From: Saussurea involucrata
Taxonomy: Eukaryota; Streptophyta; Magnoliopsida; Asterales; Asteraceae
Direction of reading: 5' to 3'
Assembly (NCBI GenBank): GCA_033807775.1
Contig: CM066314.1
Coordinates: forward strand, 91,924,929 to 91,988,928
Length of the DNA: 64,000 bases
Shown one piece after another: positions 46,684-59,031 of the stretch (positions are counted from its first letter, which is position 1; each line of letters begins with the position of its first letter). The notes below the pieces were generated by a model. It made no database searches, was not told where the DNA came from, and saw nothing but the letters and a program-made list of their open reading frames with translations. The position numbers were made by a program, and so were the translations under genes.

Positions 46684-49077
46684 TTAGTTTTTCTTGGGTA
46701 CCCACTTAACCATCTATACATGTTTGTCAGTGGAAGTAGTTGGAATGGAAGATTCAGCAATCTTCGCAGCATTTGAAGATTCAGCTTTGTCAGTCTTCAC
46801 TTTGGTTAATTTCTTAACCTCAGTGGTCTTCTTTGCCTTGGGGGCAATCTTCACCATAGCTATCTTTTCAGCTTTGGTGGCTGTGGGGCACTTACTAGCA
46901 ATATGATCAGTAAGTCCACAATGATAACATTTCCTATAACTAAAAGTAGTTATAGGACTATTTGAATGCTGAGCTTTTGATTTAGAAATAGAAGGACCAG
47001 TACCAAATAAGCTTTTGGCTTTTGAAATGGGAGGAACGCTTAGTTCTTCCAATTTTTTACCAAGGACATCCACTCTGAGTCTAGGAGTAGATCGCTGAAT
47101 AGACCCACGCTGAGTAGATCCAGAGATCTGATTCCTTGATCCAGAGGAATATATCACCAAAGCTTTGGAAGCATTCAGCTTTGGTACTAAAGTACCCTTC
47201 TGAGGATTTTGATTATAAGCAATTCCTTTACCTTTATATTTAAAGACAGATGTAGGTTTTGGATAAACCATTTTCTCTTTACCTTTTGAAGAGGTAGAAA
47301 TTTCCTCAGGGATAGTTGGTCTGGACGAGGAACACTGAGAGGATGAAGTGTCAGCGACTGAGGATACGAAAGTTCCAAATAAGAGCATGGAACGATCAGT
47401 GGTTGGTTCTTGAGTTTCATATTTGTAACCAAGACCACGTTTATCACTCAGGGGTATCTGAGACTTAATTATCTCAGTGATCTTTGTTGAAGAATTACAC
47501 CATCCTTCAATAGTAGCTTTTTCAGCTTTCAATGCAGCTATAGCTTCAGCTCGTTCGATTTTGACTAGCTGATTTAAATGCACTTGATCTTTAAAATCTT
47601 CTTCAATTTTAGAAAGCTTTTCTATTTGAAGGTGACAGTTTTTAAGCTGTTCAGCGAGATCAAGGTTTTGGTTTTCAACTATAGTTTTGCCATTCGTGGC
47701 TTCATATAAACTTCTAGTCAAGAGATCGATTTTACGGAGACTATCAGCTTCATCAATATTTGCAATATTGGTAAAGAAGGTAGGTGATACCTGAATTGCA
47801 GAGGTTGAAGTAGAGGGAATGTCTGAACTTTCTTCCTCATCTTCAATCTTTCCCATAAGACAGAGATTGGCTTCATCATCTTCATAGTCAGATGATGATT
47901 CTTCTTCTTCAGAGGCAGCCCAATCGTAAACCATCAGGCCTTTGCCTTTCTTCTTGAAGCTTTTCAGCTTCGCATATTTTTCTTTCAGCTTAGCATATTT
48001 GTCATCTTTATTCCTGGGAATAAAGGATTTCTTTGGAAACGCTGAGTTTCTCGATACTTTCTTAGACCTGCACTCGTTAGCGAAATGTCCAATCTTTTCG
48101 CAGTTAAAACAAGTAGCAGTAGCCTTATCAATAGTACCTGATGATCTTGGCTTATCAGTTATAGAAAGAGGTTTGTTCTTCCTGAACATTTTATTTTTGG
48201 CGAATCTCCTGAACTTTTTAGTTAGGAGAGGCAAAGATTCATCATCATCTGAAGAGTCAGAATCTGATGACCTTTCAGAGTTACTCTATAACTCAGTGAT
48301 AGTGACCGAGGGTCACTGAGTAGAGGGTTCCTCTGAGATTAAAGCAACAGGGGTGCTTTTGGAATCTTTTACAAGATTCTTCTTAAGATGGCTTGATTGC
48401 TCATGATTCAGCATCGTGCCATATAAGGTAGCAAGAGTCATTGATCTTAGTTCCTTTGACAGCTTGAGACACATAGAATAACTTTCCCAGCTTTCAGGTA
48501 AACATTCTAGAAACTTTGTCAGCACTTCAAAGTTAGAATATTCCTTACCAACAGTTTTTAGATATATTATTAAGCAATTAAAACGTTGGTGAACTTCAAA
48601 AAGAGTCTCATTCTTACCACAAATGAAACTTTCATACTGTCTTACCAGGTTGATCTTTCGAGAGTCCTGGACTTCAGCAATACCTTCATACTGAACACAT
48701 ATTGTGTCCCACATGGATTTTGAGGATTTCAGGTTCATGACGGAATGGTAGACTTCGTCAGGAAGAGCCATGGATAGTATGGATTTGGCTTTTATGTCGA
48801 TAGCCACTTTCTTCTTATCTTCGTCAGTCCACGTATGAACTTCTTTGGGTACCAGCCTTTCTGGAATAGCAGGTCTATTCTCAGCGGCTGGTACTGCGGC
48901 ATCAATTCTTACAGGAATAAATGGACCGTTTTCAAGATAATAAGGCATAGTAGGGTCTACACCTTCTAGGAAGAGAGTCATCCTATTTTTCCATAGATTA
49001 AAATTATCTCTGGAGAATCTAGGGGGTTTTGCAAGAGAACCATTGTCCATATAATTTGTGTTTGTGTTGGTAGCCAT
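46684..49077 (-). pseudogene. Element F gag
   Basis: Start MATNTNTNYM at 49077. UBN2-like domain (DNFNLWKNRMTLF, YESFICGKNETLFEVHQRFN), CCHC knuckle CFNCEKIGHFANEC (48070-48111), Lys-rich and acidic stretches, coiled coil (about 47500-47750), second knuckle CYHCGLTDHIASKC (about 46888-46930), end WVPKKN-stop at 46684. Nonsense codons: TGA at 48313, TAG near 48289, TAG at 46714. The rest is one frame. Confidence 0.9.
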
Positions 49078-49145
49078 TTTTAGAAATAGCAAGGAAGATA
49101 AATCTTAGTATAGATTAGATCTTGTTTATGAGTTTAAACAAATCC

Positions 49146-49157
49146 GCTCTGATACCA
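49146..49157 (-). other. Element F primer-binding site
   Basis: TGGTATCAGAGC on the minus strand, two bases inside the 5' LTR. Confidence 0.95.
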
Positions 49158-49159
49158 TT

Positions 49160-50133
49160 TGTTGGTCCCGAAGGGCTATACAAGTTTGTAGAAGGGGGGG
49201 GGGGTGGTTGAATACAAACACACAGATTTTACTTTTCTAAATTGTTTATTGATAAATCATTAACAATTTATAGCTTGTTGCGGAAACAAGATTAAGGATA
49301 AACCTAAATCTAAACAAGTTGGAACACTAAGTTTCTTGCACTAAGAAAGAGAAGGAAATTACTAATAATAACCTATCTCAAGATAAGAAGGATGAACTTG
49401 TCCAGAGTTAGCAAGTTACTTCAAAATGAAGTGAGTTCTTCTTCTTATATACTGCATGCATTTAATGCATTGCACTTTACACTTTACACGTGGCAGCAGC
49501 TGATTGGTTGCATGTCATTGACCTTTGTTGACAACCTTAGTAGCCGCATGTTGAACAGTGTAATATCAGAGTGGTTGTACGATTTCAGACAATAAGGATG
49601 TACTTTTTCTGACATATCGTACGGAGACGTGCAAGGGTGGATAAGACAAAAAGTACTTTGTACGGAGGACTTTGTGATCAGCTTTTCGTTGATTCAGCGA
49701 TCTATCATTCTTTATCAGCGAATGATAGAGTTCAGCGATAGCTAAAGTCTTGTACTTGATACTTCACATTGAGTGGACAAATCTGAGTCTTCGCTGATCC
49801 GCATCAGTTCATTAGGAGACTTGTCGCTGGTTCTTGAGCTTGATCTTCGACTTCAGCGTAGAACCTATGTTGACGTGAAACTTGTCTTCAGGGATCATAA
49901 GTATACAACTAACTTATCAGCGATCACCATAAGGACTGAACAGGCTCAGAGCATTATGGTGAACAGTGTTCGCTGAATGTTTAATCTAAAGAGTGAGAGT
50001 TCCTATCAGCGGTACTGTAAGATCTTAGTACTTATCAGCGATAGTGAAACTCTGATACATATTGTTTACTTACAATTTTCACTAAGTATATAAGAGAGGG
50101 TCATTATCAAATCACTGAGGGTTTGGATCAACA
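49160..50133 (-). repeat. Element F 5' LTR
   Basis: 974 bp, partner of 37386-38376. The poly-G tract is 11 G interrupted by a T, against 15 G in the other LTR. A block of substitutions lies near 49590-49625, and there is a 20-bp length difference near 49908. CAGCG/CGCTG sites are largely conserved between the two LTRs. Confidence 0.97.
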
Positions 50134-50241
50134 GTGCTTAAAAGAAGATTTTGAATGGAAAGTCAAAGGAACTTTTGTTAAATCAGATACCAAAACTAAC
50201 AAAGATGGACCCATTCTAGAATGGGTAGCTAAATCTAACTG

Positions 50242-50596
50242 ATTGTTTTTGTAGGGCTGTCATGTGTAGTTTTTAGACTCTGGAGCTTCAAGACACATGA
50301 CAGGTCATAAGTCTTCTCTGACAAACTTCACAGAAAAGGCAGGAGGAGCAGTAAATTTTGTTAATAACAGCAAAGGACAAGTCAGAGGTTTTGGAGATTT
50401 AACAAAAGGAGATCTAACCATTCAGAAGGTTTTCTATGTTGAAGGATTACAACATAATCTATTCAGCATAAGTCAGTTTTTGGACAGTTTCTGTCATATT
50501 AAATTATGCATAACAGGTTGCATGATTTTAACTGAGAATGACATAAAAGTCTTCTGGGCCAAAAGACATATGGACCTATTTGTGGTTAATTTTTAA
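50242..50596 (+). pseudogene. Element E protease
   Basis: FLDSGASRHMTGHKSS followed by NSKGQVRGFG and LFSISQFLDS. The Trp expected before the active site (WFLDSG) is a TAG at about 50266. It is in frame with the gag end, separated by TGA and TTGTTTTTGTAG. Confidence 0.88.
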
Positions 50597-51520
50597 AAAA
50601 TACAAGCTTTAACCCCTGTTTGTCTATTATCAAATGCAGTTGCTAATGAATGTTGGCTTTGGCAGAGAAGATGTTCTCACTTAAATTTCAAGGATCTGAA
50701 CAATCTGGTTAGCAAACATCTGGTCAAAGGTTTACCAAAGATCAAGTATGAAAAGGAATCATTATGCTCAGCATGCGAAATGGGCAAGCTGAAGAAAAGT
50801 TCTCACAAAATAAAAATGGATTCTTCATGCAAATCACCATTAGAGATGCTACATACATATCTGTGTGGTCCTATTTCAGTTCAATCAATGGGAGGAAAGA
50901 AATATATGCTTGTTATTGTGGATGAATATTTCAGGTACACATGGGTTGAATTCTTAAGAGCAAAGTCAGAGGCTGCTACAACACTGATTAATTTCATCAA
51001 AAGAATTCAAGTATTCTTACAACTTCCAGTCCAGAAAATCAGAAGTGACAATGGGACAGAGTTCAGAAATGAGACTCTTCAGAATTTTTTGCAAAGGCTG
51101 GGGATTTCTCATAACTTTTCAGCTGTCAAAACTCCTCAACAAAATGGTGTCGTTGAAAGAAAGAACAGAACTCTAGTTGAAGTTGCAAGAACCATGTTGG
51201 CTTATTCAAATCTTCCAACCTTCCTATGGGCTGAAGCAATAACCACTGCTTGTTTTACACAGAGCAGAACTTTGATAAATAAGACACTATATACAACTGC
51301 TTATGAACTGATTAACAAGAGAAAACCACAAATTAAATTTTTTCATGTTTTTGGATGCAGATGCTATGTTCTCAAAGACAGAGAGAACCTTGGTAAATTT
51401 GATAAAAAGGCAGATGAAGGATACTTTGTTGGTTATTCACTAACTTCCAAAGCATTCAGAATCTACAACAGAAAAACCAAGTGGATAATGGAGAGCATAA
51501 ATGTAACATTTGTTGAGTAA
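50597..51520 (+). pseudogene. Element E integrase with altered catalytic Asp
   Basis: HHCC region (WLWQRRCSHLNF, LCSACEMGKLK), core with SDNGTEFRNETL and PQQNGVVERKNRTLVEVA, and a well-kept C-terminal part (YFVGYSLTSKAFRIYN). The first catalytic Asp of the HxDLCGP motif is Tyr (TAT at 50858-50860), so DNA strand transfer should be lost. A TAA at 50596 precedes it and a TAA at 51518-51520 follows. Confidence 0.9.
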
Positions 51521-51523
51521 AAA

Positions 51524-53674
51524 ATGAAGACTTCTGAACTCAAACAGGATAAGACAAAAATGACTTCTGAAACAGCTTCTAATACTAACTGTTCAGAACT
51601 CAATTTATTGTTTAAGGATGCATTTCTGGAACTAACTTCTGAATCTTATGCAGATTTTGTTAATCCTAAAATGATTCAAGAAATGAAAAAGCGAACCTCA
51701 GAAGTGGTTCAAACAACAGTAATTTCGGATACTGGCCCATCAGAGGAATGTCCAACTTTAATCAACACAAGTAATGAAACTTCTAAGCCTAGAACTCAGA
51801 ATTCTGGACAAGTTAATCAGACTTCTGGTCAAGGTACACATACTTCTGGTCAGAGTACTCAGAACTCTGAACAAGTTATTCAGAATTCTGACTCCACTAC
51901 TCAGAATTCAAACTTGGATGTTTTACCTCAACAAGTACCAGAACAAGGGGACAGTTCAGAATTACAAGCTATTATTGATGAGAATGATATAAACAACAAC
52001 TTTTCAGAGATTGATGTACTTCCTAGTTCAAATAAATGGACTAAAGACCATCCTATTCATCAAGTGATAGGAGATCCATCAGTGGGAGTACAGACCAGAT
52101 CAGCAACAGCAAATGAGGCAATGTTTGCAGGATTTTTGAGTGTGATTGAACCTAAGAAAGCCAACGAAGCCCTAGAGGATCCAGATTGGATTTTAGCAAT
52201 GCAAGATGAATTGCTACAGTTTGAAAGAAATAAAGTCTGGAGACTTGTTCCAAAACCTGAAGGAAAATCTATTATTGGAACAAAATGGGTATTCAGAAAC
52301 AAGAAAGATGAGTCAGGTGTTGTGGTCAGAAATAAGGCTAGATTGGTTGCAAAGGGATATTCTCAACAAGAAGGAATAGATTATGATGAGACATTTGCAC
52401 CTGTGGCAAGAATAGAAGCAATCAGAATATTCTTGGCATATGTTGCACATAAGAACTTCAAAGTGTACCAAATGGATGTCAAATCAGATTTTCTAAATGG
52501 TATACTTAATGAAAAGGTTTATGTCTATCAACCAGAAGGTTTTGTTGACCCTGAATTTCCAGATCATGTTTATGTTTTAGATAAAGCCTTATATGGTCTG
52601 AAACAAGCACCAAGAGCCTGGTATGACACTCTAACTCAACACTTATTAAAATCTGGCTTCAAGAAAGGTAAAATTGACACTACTCTGTTCCTAAAGAAAA
52701 AGGGTGATGATTTGATCTTAATTCAGATATATGTAGATGATATCATATTTGGTTCTACTAGTGCAGAATTATGTACTGAATTCTCAAAAGTCATGGAATC
52801 CGAATTTGAAATGAGCATGATGGGAGAACTGAATTTTTTCCTTGGTGTTCAAGTAAATCAATTGTCAAATGGAATTTTCATAAATCAAGGAAAATATGTA
52901 AAAGATATTTTAAAGAAATATAAAATGTCTGATTGTGCTTCTATGAGAACACCAATGGCATCAAATGTCAAGTTAGATGCTCATCTCTCTAGAGTTTCAG
53001 CAGATATCAAGATTTATAGAGGCGTGATTGGGTGTCTACTTTATCTGACTGCAAGTAGACCAGATATCATGTTTGCTACATGCTTCTGTGCTAGATTTCA
53101 ATCTAATCCAAAAGAATCTCATATGCTAGCTGCTAAAAGGATCTTAAGATATCTTAAAGGTTCACCTGATTTGGGCCTTTGGTATCCTAAAGAAATTGAT
53201 TTCAAACTAACTGCTTTCACTGATGCAGATCATGCAGGAAGTAGATTGGACAGGAAAAGTACTTCTGGTGCTTGTCATTTTCTGGGAGACAAGATAGTGA
53301 GTTGGGCTTCAAAGAAGCAAAATTGTGTGTTCACATCCACTGCTGAAGCAGAGTATGTAGCTGCTGCTTGTTGTTCTCAAACCTTGTGGACGAGAACACA
53401 ACTCATGGACTATGGATATCAACTCAACAAAATTCCCATATATTGTGATTTAGAAAGTGCTATTGCAATAACTCGGAATCCTGTCCAACACTCAAAGACC
53501 AAGCATATTGATGTAAGATATCATTTTATTAAGAACTATGTAGAAAAGGGAACAATTGAAATGCACTTTGTGCATACAAAGTATCAATTGGCTGACTTGT
53601 TCACAAAGCCTCTTGATCACAAAAGGTTCACCTTTCTCATATGTAAAATAGGAATGCTTAATTTGACTAATTGA
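51524..53674 (+). CDS. Element E reverse transcriptase and RNase H, 716-codon open frame
   Basis: Starts after a TAA that breaks the pol frame from integrase. The linker (51770-51930) is a repeat of SGQ and QNS units built from CAGAATTCTG-type motifs. RT has [27 protein letters not shown] (Asp in place of the usual Ala), [12 protein letters not shown] and [12 protein letters not shown]. RNase H has [27 protein letters not shown] and [11 protein letters not shown]. The end [14 protein letters not shown] is complete. This is the best-preserved RT/RNase H frame in the window. Confidence 0.93.
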   Translation: MKTSELKQDKTKMTSETASNTNCSELNLLFKDAFLELTSESYADFVNPKMIQEMKKRTSEVVQTTVISDTGPSEECPTLINTSNETSKPRTQNSGQVNQTSGQGTHTSGQSTQNSEQVIQNSDSTTQNSNLDVLPQQVPEQGDSSELQAIIDENDINNNFSEIDVLPSSNKWTKDHPIHQVIGDPSVGVQTRSATANEAMFAGFLSVIEPKKANEALEDPDWILAMQDELLQFERNKVWRLVPKPEGKSIIGTKWVFRNKKDESGVVVRNKARLVAKGYSQQEGIDYDETFAPVARIEAIRIFLAYVAHKNFKVYQMDVKSDFLNGILNEKVYVYQPEGFVDPEFPDHVYVLDKALYGLKQAPRAWYDTLTQHLLKSGFKKGKIDTTLFLKKKGDDLILIQIYVDDIIFGSTSAELCTEFSKVMESEFEMSMMGELNFFLGVQVNQLSNGIFINQGKYVKDILKKYKMSDCASMRTPMASNVKLDAHLSRVSADIKIYRGVIGCLLYLTASRPDIMFATCFCARFQSNPKESHMLAAKRILRYLKGSPDLGLWYPKEIDFKLTAFTDADHAGSRLDRKSTSGACHFLGDKIVSWASKKQNCVFTSTAEAEYVAAACCSQTLWTRTQLMDYGYQLNKIPIYCDLESAIAITRNPVQHSKTKHIDVRYHFIKNYVEKGTIEMHFVHTKYQLADLFTKPLDHKRFTFLICKIGMLNLTN

Positions 53675-54620
53675 ACATATTTGTTAGTTTTCAGAAATGA
53701 AAATTTTTCTAAGTGAGATTTTATGAGTAGTGTTCCCAGAACTCTGACTCTCTTAATCAGAATTCTGACTCTTGAGTTCAGAACTTCTGAATCAATACTT
53801 CAGAAATCTAACTTCAAATTCTTTAATTCTGAATAGATTAATCAGAACTTCTGCCTACCTTTCAGAACACATTTCTGAAAATTACAAATATTTCAATATG
53901 TTGTTAAGATTTTTTCTGTTTTATTTTTATATTCCTTATAATATGTGTTTGAGTATATGCAAAAGTCAAGGGGAGCATTGAAATCATTCAGATATCGTTC
54001 TGAGGTGCTTATAAGGTTTGTATATTCTTTTCTCATCACTAATCATTCTAAGGGGAACAAGCTATCAATGATAAATCTTTTTCACTTGTTCAAACTACTT
54101 CTGAATCCTTAAAATATTTTTAGATCAGATGTTAGAATTTAAATGTTTTCAGAAATTTCAAATCATCAAAAGGACAGAACTTTGATAATAAAATAATTTT
54201 CTATCTGTTCAAACTACTTCTGGATGATTAAACGTTTTTTATATTAATCAGAAGTTGATTTTAAATGAATTTTGGTTCTAAGGGAATTTCTTCTGAACTG
54301 TGTACTCAGAACTTCTGAATATGCTTTATCAGAACTCTGAGCGTGTTATTCAGAACTTTTAACTTGTGTTAATTTCTATCCAATAACACATGTCAGCTTC
54401 TTATTCAATTGAAATTACCACGTGTCATTTAATATCTTTTGTTGTATTTTAAAGTGTTTGACTCCGTTATATAACTGACAAAAGCAACGTTTTTCCGTTA
54501 AACCCTTCGGCTTCGTGGATTTTAAATAGTTCTTATTTGAATTCCAAGAGCGAAAACGTCAGATACGCACAAATCCAGAGTTCTTTGTTCTTGTTTTCTT
54601 TCATTCTTCGATTTTAAATC
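53675..54620 (+). other. Element E pol-ORF2 spacer
   Basis: Noncoding, dense in TCAGAACTTCTGA-type inverted half sites (for example 53738-53800, 53805-53880, 54290-54350). A TTTAAATAG TATA-like string at about 54520 lies roughly 100 bp before the ORF2 ATG, compatible with an internal promoter (inference). Confidence 0.65.
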
Positions 54621-57600
54621 ATGTCGGGTTCGAGAAGAAGTAAACCTGTTTCCTTACACTCTGAAAAATCATTGATGGAATCCTCGTCCGATTCAGAGAA
54701 TAATGAAGTAAAGAGACCTGAAAATAGAGCTGTAGAAGAAGGGGCAATAGGAGAAAACATTGTACTATAAAATGTTGAAGATGAAGCAGGGGATGAAACC
54801 ATGGATGAATCAGAGGGAGACGCAGATGAGGGAAATGAGAATATTCAACACGAACAGAGTGCAGTTAGGTCAGTCATGTCTAGAAGATCTAATACTGGTG
54901 AGAGGATTGTTCCCGAGAGTGAATATTTGCAGTTGATTGAAAACAACTGTGTGTTAATACTTGATGAAACTAGGTTCAAGAAAGAACATAGGATAATCAT
55001 AGAGTTACTGAAATACCATCCTTTTAAGAAATGGTTTACAATGAAGAAATCGGTTCCTGTTCAGTATATCCAACAATGGTGGAAGCATTTGGAGTTACAT
55101 GGTTACAATTTTGTATCTGAAATAGGGGGAGTCACTCTAACTCTGAATATACAGTTTATGAGAACAATGTTGAGGCTACCGGAAAAGGATGATTTACAGG
55201 GAAGATCAGACTTTGAAGATTCTCCATTAACAGAGGAATTATTGGCTGAAATTAGAAGATTAGGGTATAATGAAGAGTTGAAAACTCTAAGCTTGTTCAG
55301 AAGGAACAAATTGCCGCCAATTTGGGCATGTTTTTTTCAATATAATCAACAAATGTCTTTTTGGGAAGAACAGCTCTCTAGATTAAGGTTCAGAGAAGAT
55401 TTTGCAGTTCTTTCATGGATTAGTGAAGAATAGGCCATATGACTACACTTCTATTCTATGGGTAGATATAAAGAACACTTTTGAGAGGAATCAGAAGGCA
55501 AAAGAAAAGAGAACAAGGGATAAGGTACTCACATACATACCAATTAAGAGGTATTGGCAGTTGGTAATTTGGCATTCAATGGATCAAGACAAAAACATTC
55601 CAAAAAGATCAAATGAGGAGCATGGACCAATATTCTATATGGGTAAAATGATTTCTACTCTGAAACCTGAAATTTTTCCAAATCACATACCTCTTCCAAG
55701 GTCACTTAGGCAATACATTCCAAGGGAGATTGAGGTATTAAAAGCTTATTGCACCTCAATGGGACTTGAACAACCTCAAGCCCCTACCCATGAGGAACAA
55801 CTTGAGTTGAGAGGTGACGGGTCTATTCAAAATAGAGAGGGGGAGAATGTTCAAGGGGGAGAACATTCTGAGAGAATCGAGAGGCAAAATTCAGAGAGAT
55901 TGGTTAGAAGTGAGCCTGAAAAACAGAAAGAAAGTGGTGAGAATGAGAGATTGTTAACAGAATTTTAAACAGAACGAGATAATTATGATCCAACCAACTT
56001 AATCCGGGCAGCCACATCTACTGTTGGTTCACAACCCTTGGTGACTAACATTGAAGAAAACACCATGGAGCCCGTGGTGGAACTTGAACAATCCATCCCT
56101 AGCCACCCAGAAGCATTTCAACATGCTACTGTTTCAAAACAAACAGGGCAACCATCCCAAACTCATTTGGAGGGAGGTGATAAATCCCAAGATTTCATTC
56201 AACACATAGAGTCTGAATTACACAGTAAAATTCAATTTGAGCCTGAATTTTTTTTCAACACAAGCACATCACAGAAATTTTGTATTCCTGTAACAACATC
56301 CATAGACACTCCTAATATTGGTTGACAAGGATTGGATGGAAGTCCTGGTGAAGTGAACATCTCAAAAGCTTCATTACACAGTGCTTCTGTGGTACATGGT
56401 GTCTTTATGACACCTACAGGGGAAGAGTTCTCTGAACACTTGAAAACTGGACCATTTGTTGATCCAGGTTCACTATTAGAACCATCTGCATTTGAAAAGA
56501 TTCAGAAACAAAATCAATTGTTGGGGGAGAAAGTTGAAAAATTGGAGAGTACTGTTGACTCCTTAAAAAATGAGGTGAAGGAGCTCAAGATTTTGTTGGA
56601 AGGGAAAGCAAATTCTGTTGAGACAAAGGTGGATAAAATGAAAGAATCCTTGGATGCTCACAAAAAAGAGATCAAGGATGAAATGTCAGAATTTAAAAAA
56701 GAGTTTTTCAACAGTATGAAGGATTTGAAATCTTCATTGTTACAAGCTGTTAGTTCATCTTTGGCTAGTGTTTCAAAGCCATTAGCTATCATGCCTGTAT
56801 CTGAAGCTGAACCAACTCAGTTCAAAAGAAAGTTTGATGATAATGATCCTCATGATCATCAAAAGGGGGAGAAAAGGCAAAAGATATGTACTAGGTTAGA
56901 AAAACAAAGCACTGGTGAGTTTGAAAATATTGAAAAGTTATCAGATATTGAAGTGACAGATTCTGAGTTTGCAGATATGGAGGTTCAGAACTCAGAAAAG
57001 GTTGTTTTTGAAGAATCAACAATTGTTGAGAAATCAGCAGAGGTTCAAAAGGAAATAAGTATTCAGACAATAAGTTCAGATTCTGAAGATGATATGGAAA
57101 CTGATAAAGTGGTAAAAGATAACTCTTCTGAAAGTGTCACTGATAAAACAGAGGAACTGGATTTGAATACTGAAATGGAGGTAAATTCTGATGAAACTGA
57201 AGTTCTTATGGCAGATGTTGATGTTGTCATGGAAGTCTAGAATGTCAAGTCAGCAAGTATTTTTGGATCAGATGAGGCAGTAATGACAGATCAGAATGTT
57301 ATGACAGAAGAAGTAATGACAGATTTTTCTGAAGAAGGTTGTGAGATCAGTATGGCAGATATTTCTGAGGAAAGTTTGACTGAAAGTTCTGAAGTAAACA
57401 TTTGTAAAGAGATAGTTCCTTATGTCTGTGGTGAACTTCTAAATTCCGAGTTAGAAGAGAGAAGACTGAATGAAATTCTGATAAGAAGAATGCATGGTGA
57501 GTTGGTCAAAGCACTCAATGTTCAGAAAATTTAGAGAATTATGAAGACAGTGAGACCTATTGATTTGTTGGGAGAAGAGGATCATTCAGTTGGATACACA

Positions 57601-58593
57601 AGTAGTTTTCAAGATAATTTTGAACTTCATTTTCTGGATGAGTTAAATGTTCTAAGTGGAGAATTTGAAAGAGTTGAAAACTACTTCATGCCTTTGGAGT
57701 ATGTGTACAGAAGACCCATTGTGATTCCTAGGATTGAATTACCAGTATTAAAAGAGCCTTTATGTGATTTCATTATCAGTCAGAGTGATAATCCTCTGGC
57801 TAATCATTTCTTTAAAGATATCTTTCCAGAAGAAACATATGAAAATATCTACTGCGAAGAAGATGACTCAGTAATAATTGAGAACTTTATTGATGGACTT
57901 TTGGATGAAAGAGTTTAGATGGTTTATGTGGAAGCCTCTAACAGATTCAGAAAGCCTGATGAAAGACTACATGTTCAGAGAGCAATTGTGAAAGTTCTGG
58001 AGTTTCAAACTGATGAATTTGATGGGTTAAAATATGTGAGTCTAACAGTTCAGAAGGAAGGTAATCTGAAAGTAAGCATGACCAGTTTTGACTTTCATAG
58101 ACTATTTCTGAATGATCAAGTATTTCTGGTGAAGTTCTTTGATAGTACTGAAGAATCTTGGATAGAACTTGAATGTGGAAGAATTCTGGGGATTTATGTC
58201 AGAAATATATACTTCTATGATTTTCAGTTGGCAATTGAAGCAGGGAAAGAGAAATGTAACTTAAGCAAACCAATCAAAAAGCCTCATCATGATATTGGAG
58301 GTCGTGAATTTGTTGATGAAGGAGTTGAAAATGAGGGCTTTACATATCTTGTCTGTGGAATAAAAATGTTCTTCAGATTGAATGATTTGGTGAAGTACAG
58401 TGATGCTACTTTAAAATGGTTGTTGGTAGAAATGGCTGTAAATGCTTAGGGTGAGAAAGTAGTTCTGAAACAAAAATGCAAAATGCATATCAAAGAGAGA
58501 TTGGATCTCAGAACAAGAATCAAAGACTGCAGTGAATGGATGCTCTCAGAAGAAAACCCAAAGAAACTGTTACATAAATATTTTGTATTTTGA
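54621..58593 (+). pseudogene. Element E ORF2 (env-like), degenerate
   Basis: Start MSGSRRSKPVS at 54621, with a TAA 49 codons on. Segments 54801-55433, 55402-55968, 56038-56325, 56332-57240, 57283-57534, 57541-57918 and 57919-58449 follow, then an in-frame continuation past a TAG to 58593. The first domain has YIQQWW, RRLGYNEE and FRRNKLPPIWA, as in A and B. A strong coiled coil runs at about 56490-56710, with a bipartite basic cluster FKRKFDD...GEKRQK at 56821-56885. Very acidic repeats follow, then a C-terminal globular part (57919-58449). No membrane helix. Lesions are mostly single stops plus a frameshift near 55420. Confidence 0.82.
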
Positions 58594-59031
58594 ACTCATG
58601 TTTTTCCAGAAAACTGTTCATCTCCTTCTTCGACAACAAGGTTAATATTCTTATTATTTACCAATTTTAACTTGTTTCTGATCTTATTATTGTTTTTAAA
58701 GGATCAAACAAAAGAACCTTTTAAAATGAAATCATTTACTTTCATGATTTTATGAACACAACCTTCATGGTTGTTCTTCAAGTTTAAAACAAATATCTTA
58801 AACTTGTTCTTCATATGTTTTTCCAGAATCCTTATCTTTAAATGAAACTGGAAAATAAGACATTCACTAGTTCTTGTCTCTTTTTGTCAAAACAAGAAAA
58901 CCCTAATCTTCATTAAGACATATTTGGTCTGAATGAAATGGACAAAAATCAACAACATCTTATTGGAAAATCTTTCCACATTAAGACATTGTTCTTTATC
59001 TCCTCTTCATGTTTATATATGTTAAACAGAA

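Larger units (their letters stand above)
37386..50133 (-). mobile_element. Element F: full-length Sirevirus-type retrotransposon nested in E
   Basis: LTRs 37386-38376 and 49160-50133, perfect target duplication GTGCT (37381-37385 and 50134-50138), primer-binding site, polypurine tract. Minus-strand order is gag, protease-integrase, RT-RNase H, spacer, ORF2. Pol is nearly whole: frames are interrupted mainly by single nonsense codons (TAA 45322, TAG 43480). It is the same family as G. Confidence 0.97.
33625..58610 (+). mobile_element. Element E: Sirevirus-type retrotransposon, 3' LTR deleted, interrupted by F
   Basis: 5' LTR (33625-34202), primer-binding site, gag (34432-37385 and 50139-50241), protease, integrase, RT/RNase H (to 53674), spacer, and ORF2 (54621-58593). 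F is inserted in the 3' part of gag with target duplicate GTGCT. No second copy of the LTR is found. The sequence passes at about 58595-58622 straight into G sequence, so the 3' LTR was lost with part of G. The base preceding the LTR block is ATGAC, which would be the target site. Confidence 0.9.

Noticed and set aside
58590..58640. A 3' LTR for E hidden at the junction
   Set aside because: No match to the start or end of the E LTR (TGTTAGATCT or GGTTTCTACA) was seen, and F/G-family spacer begins directly.
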